Notes: generated by a model from the sequence alone, not told the origin. A DNA stretch of 64,000 nt from Pogonophryne albipinna (GCA_028583405.1 CM053246.1:26875557-26939556); one strand, 5' to 3'; positions 38,378 to 49,981 are shown, counted from the first letter of the stretch. Translations and numbers: made by a program.

Positions 38378-39420
38378 GTCATGCCAATACCAAGTCAAAG
38401 TCAAGTCTTTTATCAATGTTATCAAAAATATGCGACCACTGGTAATTAGAAAAAGAAAAGGTAGTAAAAGAAATAAAGATATTAATAGATTCCATGAAAT
38501 GACTTCTCTCATATACATGTTTGTGTAATGTTCTATTACGTTTGAGCCCACTTGAAGAACTTAACTCAAAGGAATAAATGCAGTTATAGAAATGTTTCTT
38601 ATCACCACACTCATACACACTGTTAGTCTAAACATTGAGGTATTTCCCACTGAAACTAATTTGTTTTGGATGACAGTTTTTATTTCTCAAAAATGACTTC
38701 AGTTATAAGGCTGCTTTGGTTTAAGCAATGATACAAAGAAAGAAAGATTGAGTTTAAAAAAGGTGTTTTTATTTCAAAACGATTTGTCTTTTTAAACGGT
38801 AAAATGTATTTAGCAAAATCTCCACCTATTTGTAATGTGTAATGCATGATTGTAGGGAATTAGGTTGATGTGCTTTTAACAAACCATCTCTGGCATTTTC
38901 CAACATGAAATAAAATGAGTCTCATGTCCATCCATGTGGCATGTTAACATACAGAGGAGCACCGAGATATGCAAGTCCACTGGACTGTATAAACCCTCAT
39001 GACATAAGGCACCTATTACACATGATTGTGTTTCTTAAATTATAGTTTACAAAAAAACTCTTCCTAAGGAGGAGGTACTCAGGTACTCATTTTTCCTAAA
39101 TTATTTCTTATCCTTTTTTTTCTTAGTTGTTTAGATGGCTATTAGGCTTTTACGGTACATGATTCATTGTCACAACAGAGTATCAATACTTCCACTTGCA
39201 TACAGTTTTTTGCTACATTACCCATCTCTGATTCAGACACTACGCTATTCATACCATATTATGTCTGAATCTCAATCTCAAGACAAATGTTTTATGATTT
39301 TACTGTTAAAACACAAGTTATTGTTTTAACTGGTAATCTTAAATGTATACTTGTTTTGTGCAAGGGGCTTTGTCAAATCAGTACTATTGCACTTTGAATT
39401 GTGAGAATGGTTTACCCTTC
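38378..39420. other. Downstream flank of the HYKK gene, unit 1
   Basis: No gene seen. It probably contains the 3' UTR and polyadenylation site of the HYKK gene at its right end; the best-placed minus-strand signal was not determined. It is duplicated at 59245-60277. Confidence 0.4.
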
Positions 39421-42074
39421 TCACTTTTTGTCACTGAATTGAGCAGCGGTCTGAAACCATAACTTCTCCACCTGCTCCTTTCCGAGCTCCCATAGCTGAC
39501 TGAGAGTGTGGACACCATTCTTGGATGTAATCATCAAATACTCTTCGTTCTCAGGATGCAAGCTCACAGAATAATGAGCTAAAACTATCGACTGGCAGAA
39601 GCGGGACAGCACCAGCACATAGAGACAATCTTTCTCAGCTTCGTTGAGGGGAAGGAAACTTTCCCAGCCCGCAAGGACAGGTCCACCCACCTCTATGGGT
39701 TTAGGGTGCTCAGTCATCATGTACATGATAGTGATGGCTAGCTCGTGGATGTAGTAGCCACTGTGCATGTCCCCAAAGTCAAGGATGCCAGAAATCCTAT
39801 GGCCATCTCTCCCATCAGGTTGTACGAGCACATTGAGGTCATTGAAGTCACCGTGGTTTATGCCTTAGAACAATAAAAAAACAATAAAACGTTAATATGA
39901 ATCAAAACTACTTATCACTCATGTATACGGTGACATTCTATACTGACAGTATTCAAGGTGCATAGGCGTGTCAAGGGAAACAAGTAGAAAAGTGTTTGTA
40001 AAGTAAAAATGATACTCACACTTTCGGAAATTGCAGCGTTTCGGGGTCACAAAGGTCTTGTACTGATAAAGGACATATTTCACAACCTTCTCCAGAGGAT
40101 TTCCATCAAATAAATGGATGTATGGTTCCAGCAAGGGAAGATTTGACAAATTCCATATGAAATTCTCTCTCTCCAGAACGGCAAGATGAGGGTGCACCAT
40201 CTAGAAAAGAACATAACATAATAATATCAGAAAGCAGGAAGAAGAAGTTAAAGTCAGAAGTAAAAGGAGGATAAGTGAACATTTTCTCAGCAACACTTGC
40301 AGTACAGCTTTAAGCTAAGCAGTGAAGGGCTAGTGCTTTATTATATGGGTTAGTCCATGTAAAGGCAAGTTAGATTAGAGACTTTTAATGCCACTTGTAA
40401 AGAGATTTAAACCAACTTCACAATATCCAAAACACTTCCATATACCTTGCCTGGTGCCTTTGTCATGCCAGAACATCTTGGTTGGGTAGCCAATTTTCAT
40501 TGAATTCCTTTTCAAAAACGTCCCCATGTTGTCGCTAGTTATCATAAGCATCCGGGCCCCAAACTAACAATTAGTGATGTTTGTTTAACTTTCCTGATCT
40601 GCCTAACATCAGCCTAGAAGAGTCATTCCAAAAATAGATGAAACCAATTAAATTGAGGTTTAATAGTGCAGTTAAAGGTGGGGTAGGTAATTTTGGAGAA
40701 ACCAGCTCGAGTGCGCTAGAATTTGAAAATACACAACCGGAAAAAATCTGCGACTTCCTTACAGAGCCCCTCCTCCAACACACACGAACGTGCACATGAC
40801 CAATGAGGGCACGAGATAAGTTTGTGCACAGAGGAAGGCTGACAGGCAGGTCGGCCATATGGCTCTGAGGTAGGCCATCCAGTTATTTTAGCCGGGCTGG
40901 CTAAAATGATTGGTTGTGCTTTTTACAGTACTACGGCTTCCACAGATGACATTTTTCTATGGATTTTTTGTCAAAGCACTTAAGATATTCATTGCTACCG
41001 GGATGTTAAGAGCATTCCATGAAATATAACAAAAAGTGTATCTCGAGCCGGTTTCTCAAACTTACCTACCCCACTTAACTTAAGAAGTGTAATTCAAAAC
41101 GACAGCAGTATTGGTAGATATTGTCATTGAAGACAATTTCATAAGGTCCTCTTCTACATCGCTTTGATGTCACAATACATGGAAATTAGATTTAAGGGTA
41201 TGAGGAAAAAGAATGCCAATGATCAAAAAGTGTTATCGTTATACCTCTTGTAGGATTGTGTCCATTGTGGCTGCCATCTTGCCAGTTTCATACAGTAACT
41301 GCGGTGTTAGAGGAACCTTGGATATCGTGGTTCCAGGCAAATAAGTAAGCAGCCGCACCAGGTACTTCTGACTGCCATAGCCGCAATCTATCAAAGGTAA
41401 AGACAGGACAAGTGTTACAGCTATTCCTCTCACTCACTTAGCCATCATAAAGCATGAACTGTATAGTGTGGCCTTGCTCAGGGTCACACTTATCACTTTA
41501 GAGCGGGAGTATTAGAGCGTAGGCACTATGTTTAAAACTGTGGGATTTTTTTCAAACTCAACACATTCACCACAAAACCTTACAATCAACCAGGAAAACA
41601 TTATGCATCTTTTGCCTGGGGACATGTAGGGAGACAACACTTAACACTGACTTTTGTGTCAATACATTACACATAAACTATCATCTGAATAAGCAAATGT
41701 AGGAAATGTCTTTTTTTAGAGTGCTGAATCACTAATTCCTAATGTTTTGCCGGTGTGACTGATCAAATACCTATTTCTTCCAGGCTCATCAGCTGTCCTG
41801 AAATGTTGGGAAGGGCTGTTTGGGCAGGAAGTCCATTCTGGTGCAGGAAGGACATGGCATGCGTCTGCACCTCGATCAGGGCGGGGTTTTTACTGTCTTC
41901 CGAGTTCATTATCTTCAGGACATACTTGCCACCCTCGATGGGGTCTATGAAGAAGTTTTGGTCATCGTAGCTTGGAAGAGAGCTGATTTCTGATTCCGTC
42001 AGCCCAAAGAGCCTCTTCACCATCTCAGCCACCTGAGACTGGCTGAAGTTGGGCTTGGCGTGTTTCACTGACAT
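39421..42074 (-). CDS. Hydroxylysine kinase, copy 1 (four coding exons)
   Basis: Predicted GTP-dependent 5-hydroxylysine kinase (EC 2.7.1.81), which makes 5-phosphohydroxylysine in hydroxylysine breakdown; the next enzyme is PHYKPL. Coding exons: 42074-41771, 41387-41245, 40200-40020 and 39863-39421. All junctions are GT-AG and in phase, giving 1,071 nt and 356 residues (human HYKK is about 373). Fold: aminoglycoside phosphotransferase (APH). SYDDQNFFI is at 35-43, the nucleotide-binding lysine is in YVLKI (Lys54), and SKNPALIEVQ is at 61-70. LVRLLTYLPG is at about 111-120, and NFIWNLSNLPLL is at about 162-173. The catalytic loop HGDFNDLN is at 213-220 with base Asp215 and metal ligand Asn220; DFGDM is at 238-242. 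The start MSVKHAKPNF lies five bases after a splice acceptor (42080-42081). The upstream in-frame ATG at 42104 would fall in the intron and is rejected. All catalytic residues are present, so the gene is probably active. It forms a local array with the copy at 60278 and the pseudogene at 12417. Confidence 0.94.
40676..41074. mobile_element. TTAA-flanked MITE in HYKK intron 2, copy 1
   Basis: Flanked by TTAA (40672-40675 and 41075-41078), with ends AGGTGGGGTAGGTAATTTTG and, inverted, GTGGGGTAGGTAAGTTTG. It has subterminal GAGAAACC/GGTTTCTC pairs. It belongs to the same family as the element at 14770-15052 and is inherited in unit 2 at 61533. Confidence 0.8.
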
Positions 42075-42954
42075 TATTGCTGAATGAAAACAACATGGTA
42101 TCACAAAAATGACGCAGATATTTGAGAAATAAAAGCATTACAGTTACTTGTACAGAATAGTAAATGTATAACAATATAAATTCCAACCTCAGTCAAGAGA
42201 GGTGTATTACAGCCAGCTTCTTAAAGAAATAAATGGTAAATGTGTTTTATCATTATTTCACATCCTTTTTTATGAAATAATGATAAAGAATCTGATCTCG
42301 AAATCTAATGCTGAAGTGTTAATAAATAAATTAAAGTTCCATGCCTTTTTACTTATATTTGTTATTTATAATTAATTAAATAATTTACCCAACTCATAGG
42401 ACACACATTGTGAAGTCTAGCGTTTCCAATGTGATGATTTCTAGTTTTCCTTTGTCTATCTATGATGATGTTCTCTGCAAAAATAAGCTAAAGAAAAAAA
42501 TACATATGGTCTTTTGAAACCTTTGAAAGTCTTATGCACACTTAAATGACTGTTTACTGATTTAAAAAATAAACGTGGTTGCAGTAGTCCAACCTCTTGC
42601 AAAGTGTGACCTTTATTTGAAAATATACCGCTGCACACTGGATGTCTTTTCCATACGTAGCCAACTAGCCCTATGGCAATTATTAGCCCACATGCTATTA
42701 TTTATTGAATTTTCTTCTGGTGGTATTAATGGCATCAACGCAGATTAAACAAGAAAATAGATCGACATATACTTCACAATGTACACGTACAGCGTAGTTT
42801 CTAATATATCAAGTCACAGTTTGAGCAAGGACTTGATCTACGTAAAATATATGTTGCATTCAACACGCTGCATGATAACAGTATGCAAGCTACATGAAAT
42901 AGCAGCAATAACGGGTTTCAATAACATACTTTAATCAAGTTTCTGTAAACCTAC

Positions 42955-43085
42955 CTTACGATATGTAAAAAATACGGTTTCACGTCACATAAAAGCTGTA
43001 CATTGCTGGACTCTTGGAACACATTATGCACAGAGCTGTAAAAATATATCTACATCCGGTGCATTTACGACGCCGGAAAAGTATC
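42955..43085 (-). promoter_or_regulatory. Candidate HYKK promoter and non-coding first exon, copy 1
   Basis: A splice acceptor five bases before the start codon implies an upstream non-coding exon. On the minus strand a donor-like CGTAAG/GTAGGT lies at 42954-42955. It is preceded by about 90 bases of plausible 5' UTR, a TATATTTTTAC word near 43035-43045, and CCGGAT/CCGGCG ETS- or GC-type words near 43050-43080. The start site cannot be fixed without transcripts. Confidence 0.4.
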
Positions 43086-43866
43086 AAAGTGAAGACTATT
43101 GGTTTAAAAATAAAAGGCTTAGTGGATTATATCAATTTTAAATCAACATATTTATGATAGCAGCGAGGATTTTAGTCTGAACTATTGTGACATTACGTTT
43201 GTCCAACTTAATTGAAAAACATTTCCAATGGCAAACGGAATTTCTCATTTCTAATCCAAATGTTGCTCTTACATTGAGCCCATATAGGCTACAAACACTG
43301 ACAGACTGGACTTTAACAGACTGTCTCAGCCTATTCTTTTCTGTCTGATGGAGACTTCAACAGGTTCCACATATTTTATACATTATTGGTGACGTATGGT
43401 TTTAGTCGAAAAGTTTGCAGTCAAAATATTCTGCTGCTTTCCCAAGCCTTTTTACTTTCTTTTCTCATCTTAATACAAATTCTTTCACTACTACTTACAT
43501 CTGATATTTAACTCCTTCAGCCTATTTCCAGCTGCAGAAACCATTCAACTATTACATTATTCAGCTAGTTCAGGACATCAAGGCTATACATGTTATTGTT
43601 TATACCTTTTTTTAAACCTTTTCTTTTAAATATTAAGCTTTTTCTGCATTTTTGTAGCTAAAAGCAGCTACAATTCAGCTAATAACATATTCAGCTTTTT
43701 CTGCATTTTCAGCTAAATTCAGCCATAAATGTTCACAGTTTACAGCATTCGCACGCATTTTCTGCAGGAAATGCATTTTCTAGTTATATGTTGTACTTTG
43801 GATTCCTAAAGCTTTTAGTCTACCTTACCATCATCCAAGGGTAGTTTTCACTATAAGTAAAACATA
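43086..43866. repeat. Distal end of unit 1 with a diverged copy of the 185-bp repeat
   Basis: No gene seen. The segment at about 43495-43760 contains CAGCTGCAGAAACCATTCAA and several TTCAGCT words, related to the tandem dimer at 18783-19137 and in the same orientation. Both lie just upstream of the start of a duplication unit. Confidence 0.5.
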
Positions 43867-45129
43867 ATTTTTGGACGGACACTATAATTTACAGTTTTTT
43901 TACTATGTTCAATCTGAATTTTCTTAAAAATAAAAAACATCTATATTGATTCTGACTCTTCTACATCCAACTCACAGGTTTATCATTACTTTGAGAAAAA
44001 AAAGTATTTATTGAACACTTTTAGAAGGGAAGATATGGTCATTTGTTCTGGGAATGTCCTTTTCGAGCCTGAGACCTGAAAAACAGGCTGAGGGCTAAAC
44101 TGGTTAAAACGTTTTCAGCGGGACGTTTTATTTTGGTTCCCAGAATGTTCTTCTGAAAGGTAGGATAACGTTCTCTAAAAACATTCTTAACATTTTTGTT
44201 GGTAACTTTCTTAAGATGTATGAGCGCATTGAGACAATGAATAGGACGTATAAAAACGAATTTGCATGCCAATATTCACTCACATGCACTTATAATCACA
44301 CTAAGGCAGTGGTTCTCAACTGGTCAGGCCTCGGGACCCACTTTTTCTTTTGTCAATACATCGCGACCCGAAATTTTGAACCACTCAAATCTATTCAGCA
44401 AAAAATCGTGATGTAATATATATATATGTATATATGTACGCTTTTCAGCGTACATTATTAATGAAAGTGAAGTACAGTGCATATATCCCTTCACAGAACT
44501 AAAGAATGCTTTTAAATAAGGTTTAATGAGATGATGGAATCAAAGGTGAACTGTATAACATAAAAAGGCACATGCTGAAAACCCAACCCCAGCAGGGGGT
44601 TCTGGGGGGATTCTACCCCAGGAGATTTTTAGAACTACTAACATATAAACTACGCATTCTGGTACACTCTGAGAAGAAAATAAATAAATCTATTACTACC
44701 TGACATATTAATAATATGTTATGCCATTGTTTGTTTTTCACTTTGTTCTGACAGCTGAACTTGCTGCTCCACACAGAGAGAAGAGCAAAGAGGAGATAGT
44801 CTGTGTGAATTACTTTAAATTGTGGGAAAGAGTAGATAGCTCCCATTGTTCTGTGACCTGTCAATCATCAAACCGGAGGTCATATTTCATTCATTCATTT
44901 GTATCTGAAATTGTACCCATGGATGTATAAAGAATAGTTATAACGCAAAGTTATTCTCCGTGAGGACTTCCGGCAACAATCTGGATTCTGATTGGCCAGA
45001 AGACTCGAAAAAAACCTCAACAAAGATGTTTTATTGGGAAGATGATCACTACGTGACAGAAGTTTTCAAAAACGTTTATGGACTCCGGTACTTCCAGTCC
45101 AACGCCTACTGCATGAACAGTGTTATAGA

Positions 45130-45848
45130 CAGGGGTGCACATAACTTTTTTGCCCTGGTTCTCAAAGGAGCACCTGGAGATGTTGCTTGGGGCTCATCCT
45201 TAAAATGAAATAAACCGTAACTTTTGAGGGGGTCTTGACTTTATTTGCCAGACACACGCGCTGAACACAAATGCAGAGGTGAACACAGAACACATGCAGA
45301 GGTGAACACAAGACAACATTAGCACGACCAGTAATCCTACAAGCTGTCATCACTACCCTCCTGACTGTTCTCCTCACTGTCTTCCTCTCTGTCAGACATG
45401 GTAGCTGATGATGTCGGCCTACTTCCTTCTCTCTGGTTGAGTCTGCGATTAGCTGCTTGCATCCACAAGTCAACAGCTGGTTTTGGGTCGAAAGTCTCTG
45501 TTGTCATCTTAGACAAGTGGATGTAATCAAATAAGTATGTGAACATAACCAATAACCTACCATAGCTCTAGCACCAGATTCTAATAACAACAGCGCCGGA
45601 ACCGGTGCACCCTCCCTCGCTCCCACGCTCCCTGCACTTTGGCTGTGAGCTGCGGGCGCCAGATAAGCCAACATCCCCCATTTTCATCACTTACAGCGCC
45701 CATTGTACAGGGCAAATGAAACGTGTAACCGGGGTGAAAAGGGTGTTACATTTACTTAATTATGAATATTGTTACATCAAGGCCGAAAATTAGGATGAGC
45801 CCCAACGGTCAAAAATGTGCACCTGCGCACCAGTTATGTGCAGCCCTG
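45130..45848 (-). mobile_element. Nested hAT element, 719 bp
   Basis: Ends CAGGGGTGCACATAACT and, inverted, CAGGGCTGCACATAACT. The flanking octamers GTTATAGA (45122-45129) and GTTATAAA (45849-45856) differ at one base. On the minus strand it encodes a transposase-tail fragment (45337-45552). Compared with the inverted relative at 47762-48726 it lacks about 385 internal bases; the deletion junction shows a GCT microhomology. Confidence 0.86.
45337..45552 (-). pseudogene. hAT transposase C-terminal fragment
   Basis: A 71-residue frame with FDPKPAVDLWMQAANRR followed by an acidic end (SDREEDSEENSQEGSDDSL). The FDPKPAVDLW word resembles the tail of hAT-family transposases, where it follows the dimerisation domain. 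The RNase-H-like catalytic core and the BED finger are absent. The identical peptide is encoded in the opposite orientation at 48304-48519. Confidence 0.55.
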
Positions 45849-46382
45849 GTTATAAATCGTGCCTTCAAAATAAAAGTTTGACTTTTTCCAAAAAAAATAA
45901 AAAAATCATTTTTTTGTCAATTTTATTTTCTTCACTCAGACATCTGCGACCCACTCGAAACGGACCCACCAGTTTAGAATCACTGCACTAAGGTATGTAG
46001 GCCCACAGTACTCATAATATCATATGTGTAAAATATCAGAAAATAATCACACTTTTTTCTGACTATAAAGGTAGTGTCTCGTATGTAGGTTCTAACTGTT
46101 GGATAAGCTATCTGGCCGTGTGTGGTTTGTGAGGGCTGCGTATAAACAGTGTCCGCTGTTTATGCATATTGGATAAAAATCGTTATTGCACCATTTAGAT
46201 TTGAGACCGACAGACATATAGAAGAACGGACCGACTGTCACTGCCCGTCCCTGAAACCCCTGTTAGTATTTGTATGTGTTTGTTTATACTGTGTGTCTCT
46301 CTGTCGCTCTAGCTTTTTACCAGCATATTATTTGACAACTGTGCCTGCTTTTGCCTCACACTCATTTGTATGTCTCTCCCAG

Positions 46383-46460
46383 GAGGAATCCAAGGCCTTC
46401 CACACTCCCAAGACCAGCCAAGCCTCTTTACCCACCCTGGAACAACTGTTTCGCATTTAA
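46383..46460 (+). other. Possible terminal exon, origin unknown
   Basis: CTCTCCCAG, a good acceptor, is followed by an in-frame stretch reading EESKAFHTPKTSQASLPTLE and then QLFRI and a stop. It could be the last exon of a transposon gene or a captured host exon. No family is recognised, and unit 1 lacks this interval. Confidence 0.25.
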
Positions 46461-46965
46461 AAAAAAAAAGAACTTCTGATAAATCGGAACGATAAAGCAC
46501 GTTATCCCACTCTAAAATAATAACATTCTGGCAACATTAAAAAATCTAACTTGCAGCTGAAAATGTTTTAAGAATAGTAGGGCATAATGTTCTAACAATG
46601 TTATCAAAAACATTTAAAAAAGGTTATTACCAAGCATTTTAAGAATGTTTTTAGAGAAAGTTATCCTACCTTTCAGAAGAACATTCTGGGAACCAAAATA
46701 AAACGTCCCGCTGAAAACGTTTTAAGAACAGTAGGGCATAATGTTCTAACAATGTTATCAAAAACATCTTAAGAAGGTTATCAAAAACATCTTAAGAAGG
46801 TTATCACCAAACATTTTAAGAATGTTTTTAGAGAACATTATCCTACCTTTCAGAAGAACATTCTGAGAACCAAAAGAAAACTTCCCGCTGAAAACATTCC
46901 TAGAACAGTGAATGGTAACATTCTCAGAATGTTTTTAGAACCAAAAATGTCTAGCTGGGGTAGCC

Positions 46966-47681
46966 CTGGGTTTCAGTGAAACTAATGAAAGGCTTTGAGC
47001 AAGTCTGACAGGATTATAAATAATAACCCTAACCCATGTGATATTTGCCAAATGTGATCATCAAATACAAATGTGTGCAAATTAAACAAATAATGAAAAT
47101 AGTAGAAATAATAAACTCAGGACAAAAAAGCATTTTGGCTCTTACACATATATTTAAAAGGAAAATGAGGAAACTTTTGAACAGCCATACTAATTACATG
47201 TTTTGCTTGTACAATGATTTAAACAAACCAATAAATACCTACCAATCAATCAACCGATTGACTGGGTCAAATAGTGCTTAAATAATTTAAGTTAATTATG
47301 TTTCACTGCTATTCCTTTTCCAGATTGAACGTTTAGCTTTCCAAAAATCATTGTTCCTATTCCCAACATGTTTGGTCCTGTTTGCCAGCACATCATTCCT
47401 TGCTAACTCACTGCTTAGTAAAGGTTAGGTAAGTGGCTATAAAGATGGTAGATCTCACAAGCTTCAGAACGGCTATAGGTTACAGTCAACATGACTAAAT
47501 ACATATCTGAGCGTTCGATCTACTATGCCTACCAGTCATTTAACAGAAAACATATGCACTTACCCAATGTCTTTCAGCAGATAGATAGTGTAGGAGATGA
47601 GCGACAGTAGAGAATGTGGCTCTCACAAGCAGTTGAACAGGACTTGTGATTTGAGGAGGAGTCAACCAGAGCACCTTGGTA
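46966..47681. other. Unrecognised spacer, unit 2 only
   Basis: No gene seen. The counterpart is missing from unit 1, where the LINE fragment sits instead. Confidence 0.4.
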
Positions 47682-47761
47682 CAGTCCCCTCCAAAACGAT
47701 TGGAACAGCGAGGCCAATTGCTTTTTGCTGTACACTGAAAACAATTGGGTTTGAAATTTAC

Positions 47762-48726
47762 AATGTACAATGGGCGCTGTAAGTGATGAAAATGGGGGAT
47801 GTTGGCTTATCTGGCGCCCGCAGCTCACAGCCAAAGTGCGAGGGAGCGTGGGAGCGAGGGAGGGTGCACCGGTTCCGGCGCTGTTGTTATTAGAATCTGG
47901 TGCTAGAGCTCTGCTCTAACGGATATAAGAAGAAGATGTTTCTACAATAATGTGGAGGGAGAGTCCTCTCCAGTCAGACTGAAAGGCTGATACTACAGCT
48001 CAGTGAGGTAAGGACTCTGAGTGTTTAGATAGTTCACTTTAGTCTAAGTTATCTCAGTGGGTCTCAAACGTTTTGATCACAATTTATGTAAACACATATT
48101 TCCAAGGCACTCCTTTATAATTATTGGGATAAACAGGTTTGAAATCATTCCAATGTATACTATAGGACAGTAAACCAAAAATATCCTTTAAAACTGGAAA
48201 GATTAAAAAAAATGCATAAATAAATAAATGTTAAGGTAAAATAAGATATGAACAACAAAAATAAAATAAGTTACATTAATTTGTTATTGGCTATGGTAGG
48301 TTATTGGTTATGTTCACATACTTATTTGATTACATCCACTTGTCTAAGATGACAACAGAGACTTTCGACCCAAAACCAGCTGTTGACTTGTGGATGCAAG
48401 CAGCTAATCGCAGACTCAACCAGAGAGAAGGAAGTAGGCCTACATCATCAGCTACCATGTCTGACAGAGAGGAAGACAGTGAGGAGAACAGTCAGGAGGG
48501 TAGTGATGACAGCTTGTAGGATTACTGGTCGTGCTAATGTTGTCTTGTGTTCACCTCTGCATGTGTTCTGTGTTCACCTCTGCATTTGTGTTCAGCGCGT
48601 GTGTCTGGCAAATAAAGTCAAGACCCCCTCAAAAGTTACGGTTTATTTCATTTTAAGGATGAGCACCAAGCAACATCTCCAGGTGCTCCTTTGAGAACCA
48701 GGGCAAAAAAGTTATGTGCACCCCTG
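47762..48726 (+). mobile_element. hAT copy, inverted relative to 45130-45848, left end deleted
   Basis: The right end inverted reads CAGGGGTGCACATAACT and abuts TCTATATA. The left terminal repeat (about 120 bases in the sister copy) is missing. It retains the internal segment 47905-48290 that the sister copy lost. Shared parts are almost identical in sequence but opposite in orientation. Confidence 0.8.
48304..48519 (+). pseudogene. hAT transposase C-terminal fragment, second copy
   Basis: Encodes the same 71 residues as 45337-45552, on the other strand, including FDPKPAVDLW and the acidic tail. It is only the end of a transposase. Identity of the two peptides points to recent amplification or gene conversion between the two hAT copies. 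Confidence 0.55.
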
Positions 48727-49021
48727 TCTATATATGTTAAACAACTGAGAAGATAGCACCTTTTGTTTAAACCCACCCATTTTTTAAGTGAGCAAAAGGA
48801 ACATGTTACTGACAGGTGTTTTTTGTTGCCCAGGTGTGTCCTGCTACATTGATAATTCAAACAATAAATAGCACTTTTTTTAACATATCTGTAAATACCT
48901 GGAATGAAAAGCTAAAATACTGACCTTTTGTCTCATATTAATGTTTTTATTTCAAACCTAATTATGTACAGGAAAAATAAAGCAATTGGCCTCACCGTTC
49001 CAATAGTTTTGGAGGGGACTG

Positions 49022-49715
49022 TATGCTAAAGAGGTAATCTGCCACCAATGTCTTTCACACTGATGCACTTGTCTAACAAGGCCAAAAAACACATAACTTG
49101 CTTTACGCAAAATCTCTCATTATCGATATTACGGCCTTCATGTACAGAAACCCCCAAAACAATGTGGTTCCCCGTCACTAACAGGGATCACTGAGGTGAT
49201 CAGGAGAACATAACTGGCAGAGACTTAACCTTTAAAAGTGCATGTAACTGCACTATCCATGAAGATGGCAACACCTTGGAATTTTATAGTAAAAGAAAAT
49301 AAAGTTGAACTGTGAAGTAGTAGTAGAATGATAATAAATTAATGTAAGTATGTCGATCTAAATCAAGGGCACGACAGCCCTTTTTAGATGGAGGTAAACA
49401 CATCTGTTGTGTGCAAATTACATATATAAACATTATTCTAAGGTTGGGCATTTTGCATGAATGTTTGCGAAAAGGCGCAGTATTAAACGTGTTTGTAGAA
49501 CAGGGAGCTGCTATAAATCAAAAGGATGTTGATAATGATGATGAACTAATATAGTGAAGTATATTCAATATACACTGTATCCACTTCTTCATGTGGAGAT
49601 GATGCCTACAAAGGTTATCATGAACATTTAAGGCCAGGTTTTACGACTGTCACCTTCCTGGTCCTTTTAACTGTGTTAACTTGTGTTATATGCAAATGAG
49701 CTGTGCGGTTGCCCT
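49022..49715. other. Unrecognised duplicated spacer
   Basis: The unit 2 counterpart of 23723-24416. No gene or element was recognised. Confidence 0.45.
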
Positions 49716-49981
49716 GACGTCATTGGCTGCCATCTCCTGGTCCGCCTCCTGAAGATTGTGATTGGAGCACACCGGGCCCGACGCACTCCAATCGCAGCGC
49801 ACAGCCGGCGCACACCTGCTGGAGATGACTACAAAGCCTGGGGACAATTATCACTCTGGAGGCTCTGACATGTGGACAGACGCCTCTCGCTACTTAGCGA
49901 ATTCTGTTAACTGTGGTTAAACTTGTGTGATTAGTAGTGTTTAGAGTAGCTTAGATTAGTAGTGTCTAAGTGAGTAGCTTA

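Larger units (their letters stand above)
19664..43866. repeat. Segmental duplication, unit 1 (24.2 kb, direct)
   Basis: From ATTTTTGGACGGACACTA at 19664 onward the sequence recurs at 43867 in the same orientation and the same order. Shared landmarks are the hAT 5' end, the Tc1-like MITE, the LTR-like dimer, the 14-bp hairpin, the tRNA-type SINE, the (AC)n tract, the TTAA palindromic MITE and the HYKK gene. The offset falls from 24.2 kb at the left to 20.86 kb at the HYKK gene because of insertions and deletions private to each unit. Aligned parts differ by only a few percent at most. The right boundary is inferred from where unit 2 begins. Confidence 0.9.
44307..45985 (+). mobile_element. hAT element with exact TSD (complete outer copy, unit 2)
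   Basis: Ends CAGTGGTTCTCAACTGG and, inverted, CAGTGATTCTAAACTGG. The flanking octamer CACTAAGG is identical at 44299-44306 and 45986-45993. It is interrupted by a smaller hAT (45130-45848); without it, it is about 950 bp. The 3' part includes a coding-like stretch, KMFYWEDDHYVTEVFKNV followed by YGLRYFQSNAYCMNS (45025-45120). No transposase domain is recognisable. The 5' half is duplicated in unit 1 at 20103. Confidence 0.88.
44104..46965. mobile_element. Foldback element with tandemly repeated right arm
   Basis: The left arm (44104-44190) contains TTTTCAGCGGGACGTTTTAT and GGTAGGATAACGTTCTCT. The right arm carries its inverse at least twice, at about 46640-46730 and 46806-46900, with AGAATGTTTTTAGAGAA, TATCCTACCTTTCAGAAG and CCCGCTGAAAACGTTTT, and a partial copy at 46545-46600. 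The repeat period is about 165 bases. A hAT element and a coding-like exon lie between the arms. Ends and target duplication could not be set. It may be a foldback transposon or two separate inverted copies of one repeat. Confidence 0.5.
47682..49021. mobile_element. Tc1-like MITE interrupted by a hAT copy (unit 2)
   Basis: The left end CAGTCCCCTCCAAAACGATT is preceded by TA (47680-47681). The right end TTTTGGAGGGGACTG at 49021 is followed by TA. Both ends continue with GGCCAATTGCTT-type inverted sequence, giving the long terminal repeats typical of Tc1/mariner MITEs. Without the nested hAT (47762-48726) about 375 bp remain, with no transposase. About 60 bases of MITE centre, present in unit 1, were deleted on the left side of the hAT. 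Confidence 0.8.

Noticed and set aside
42072..42104. Upstream in-frame ATG giving a longer HYKK N-terminus (MIPCCFHSAI before MSVKH)
   Set aside because: A good splice acceptor lies between the two ATGs, the extra residues have no counterpart in human HYKK, and the same is true of copy 2.
42456..42638. A 60-codon minus-strand frame upstream of both HYKK genes
   Set aside because: It is repeated only because the region is duplicated. It lies in the presumed first intron and has no domain or splice link.
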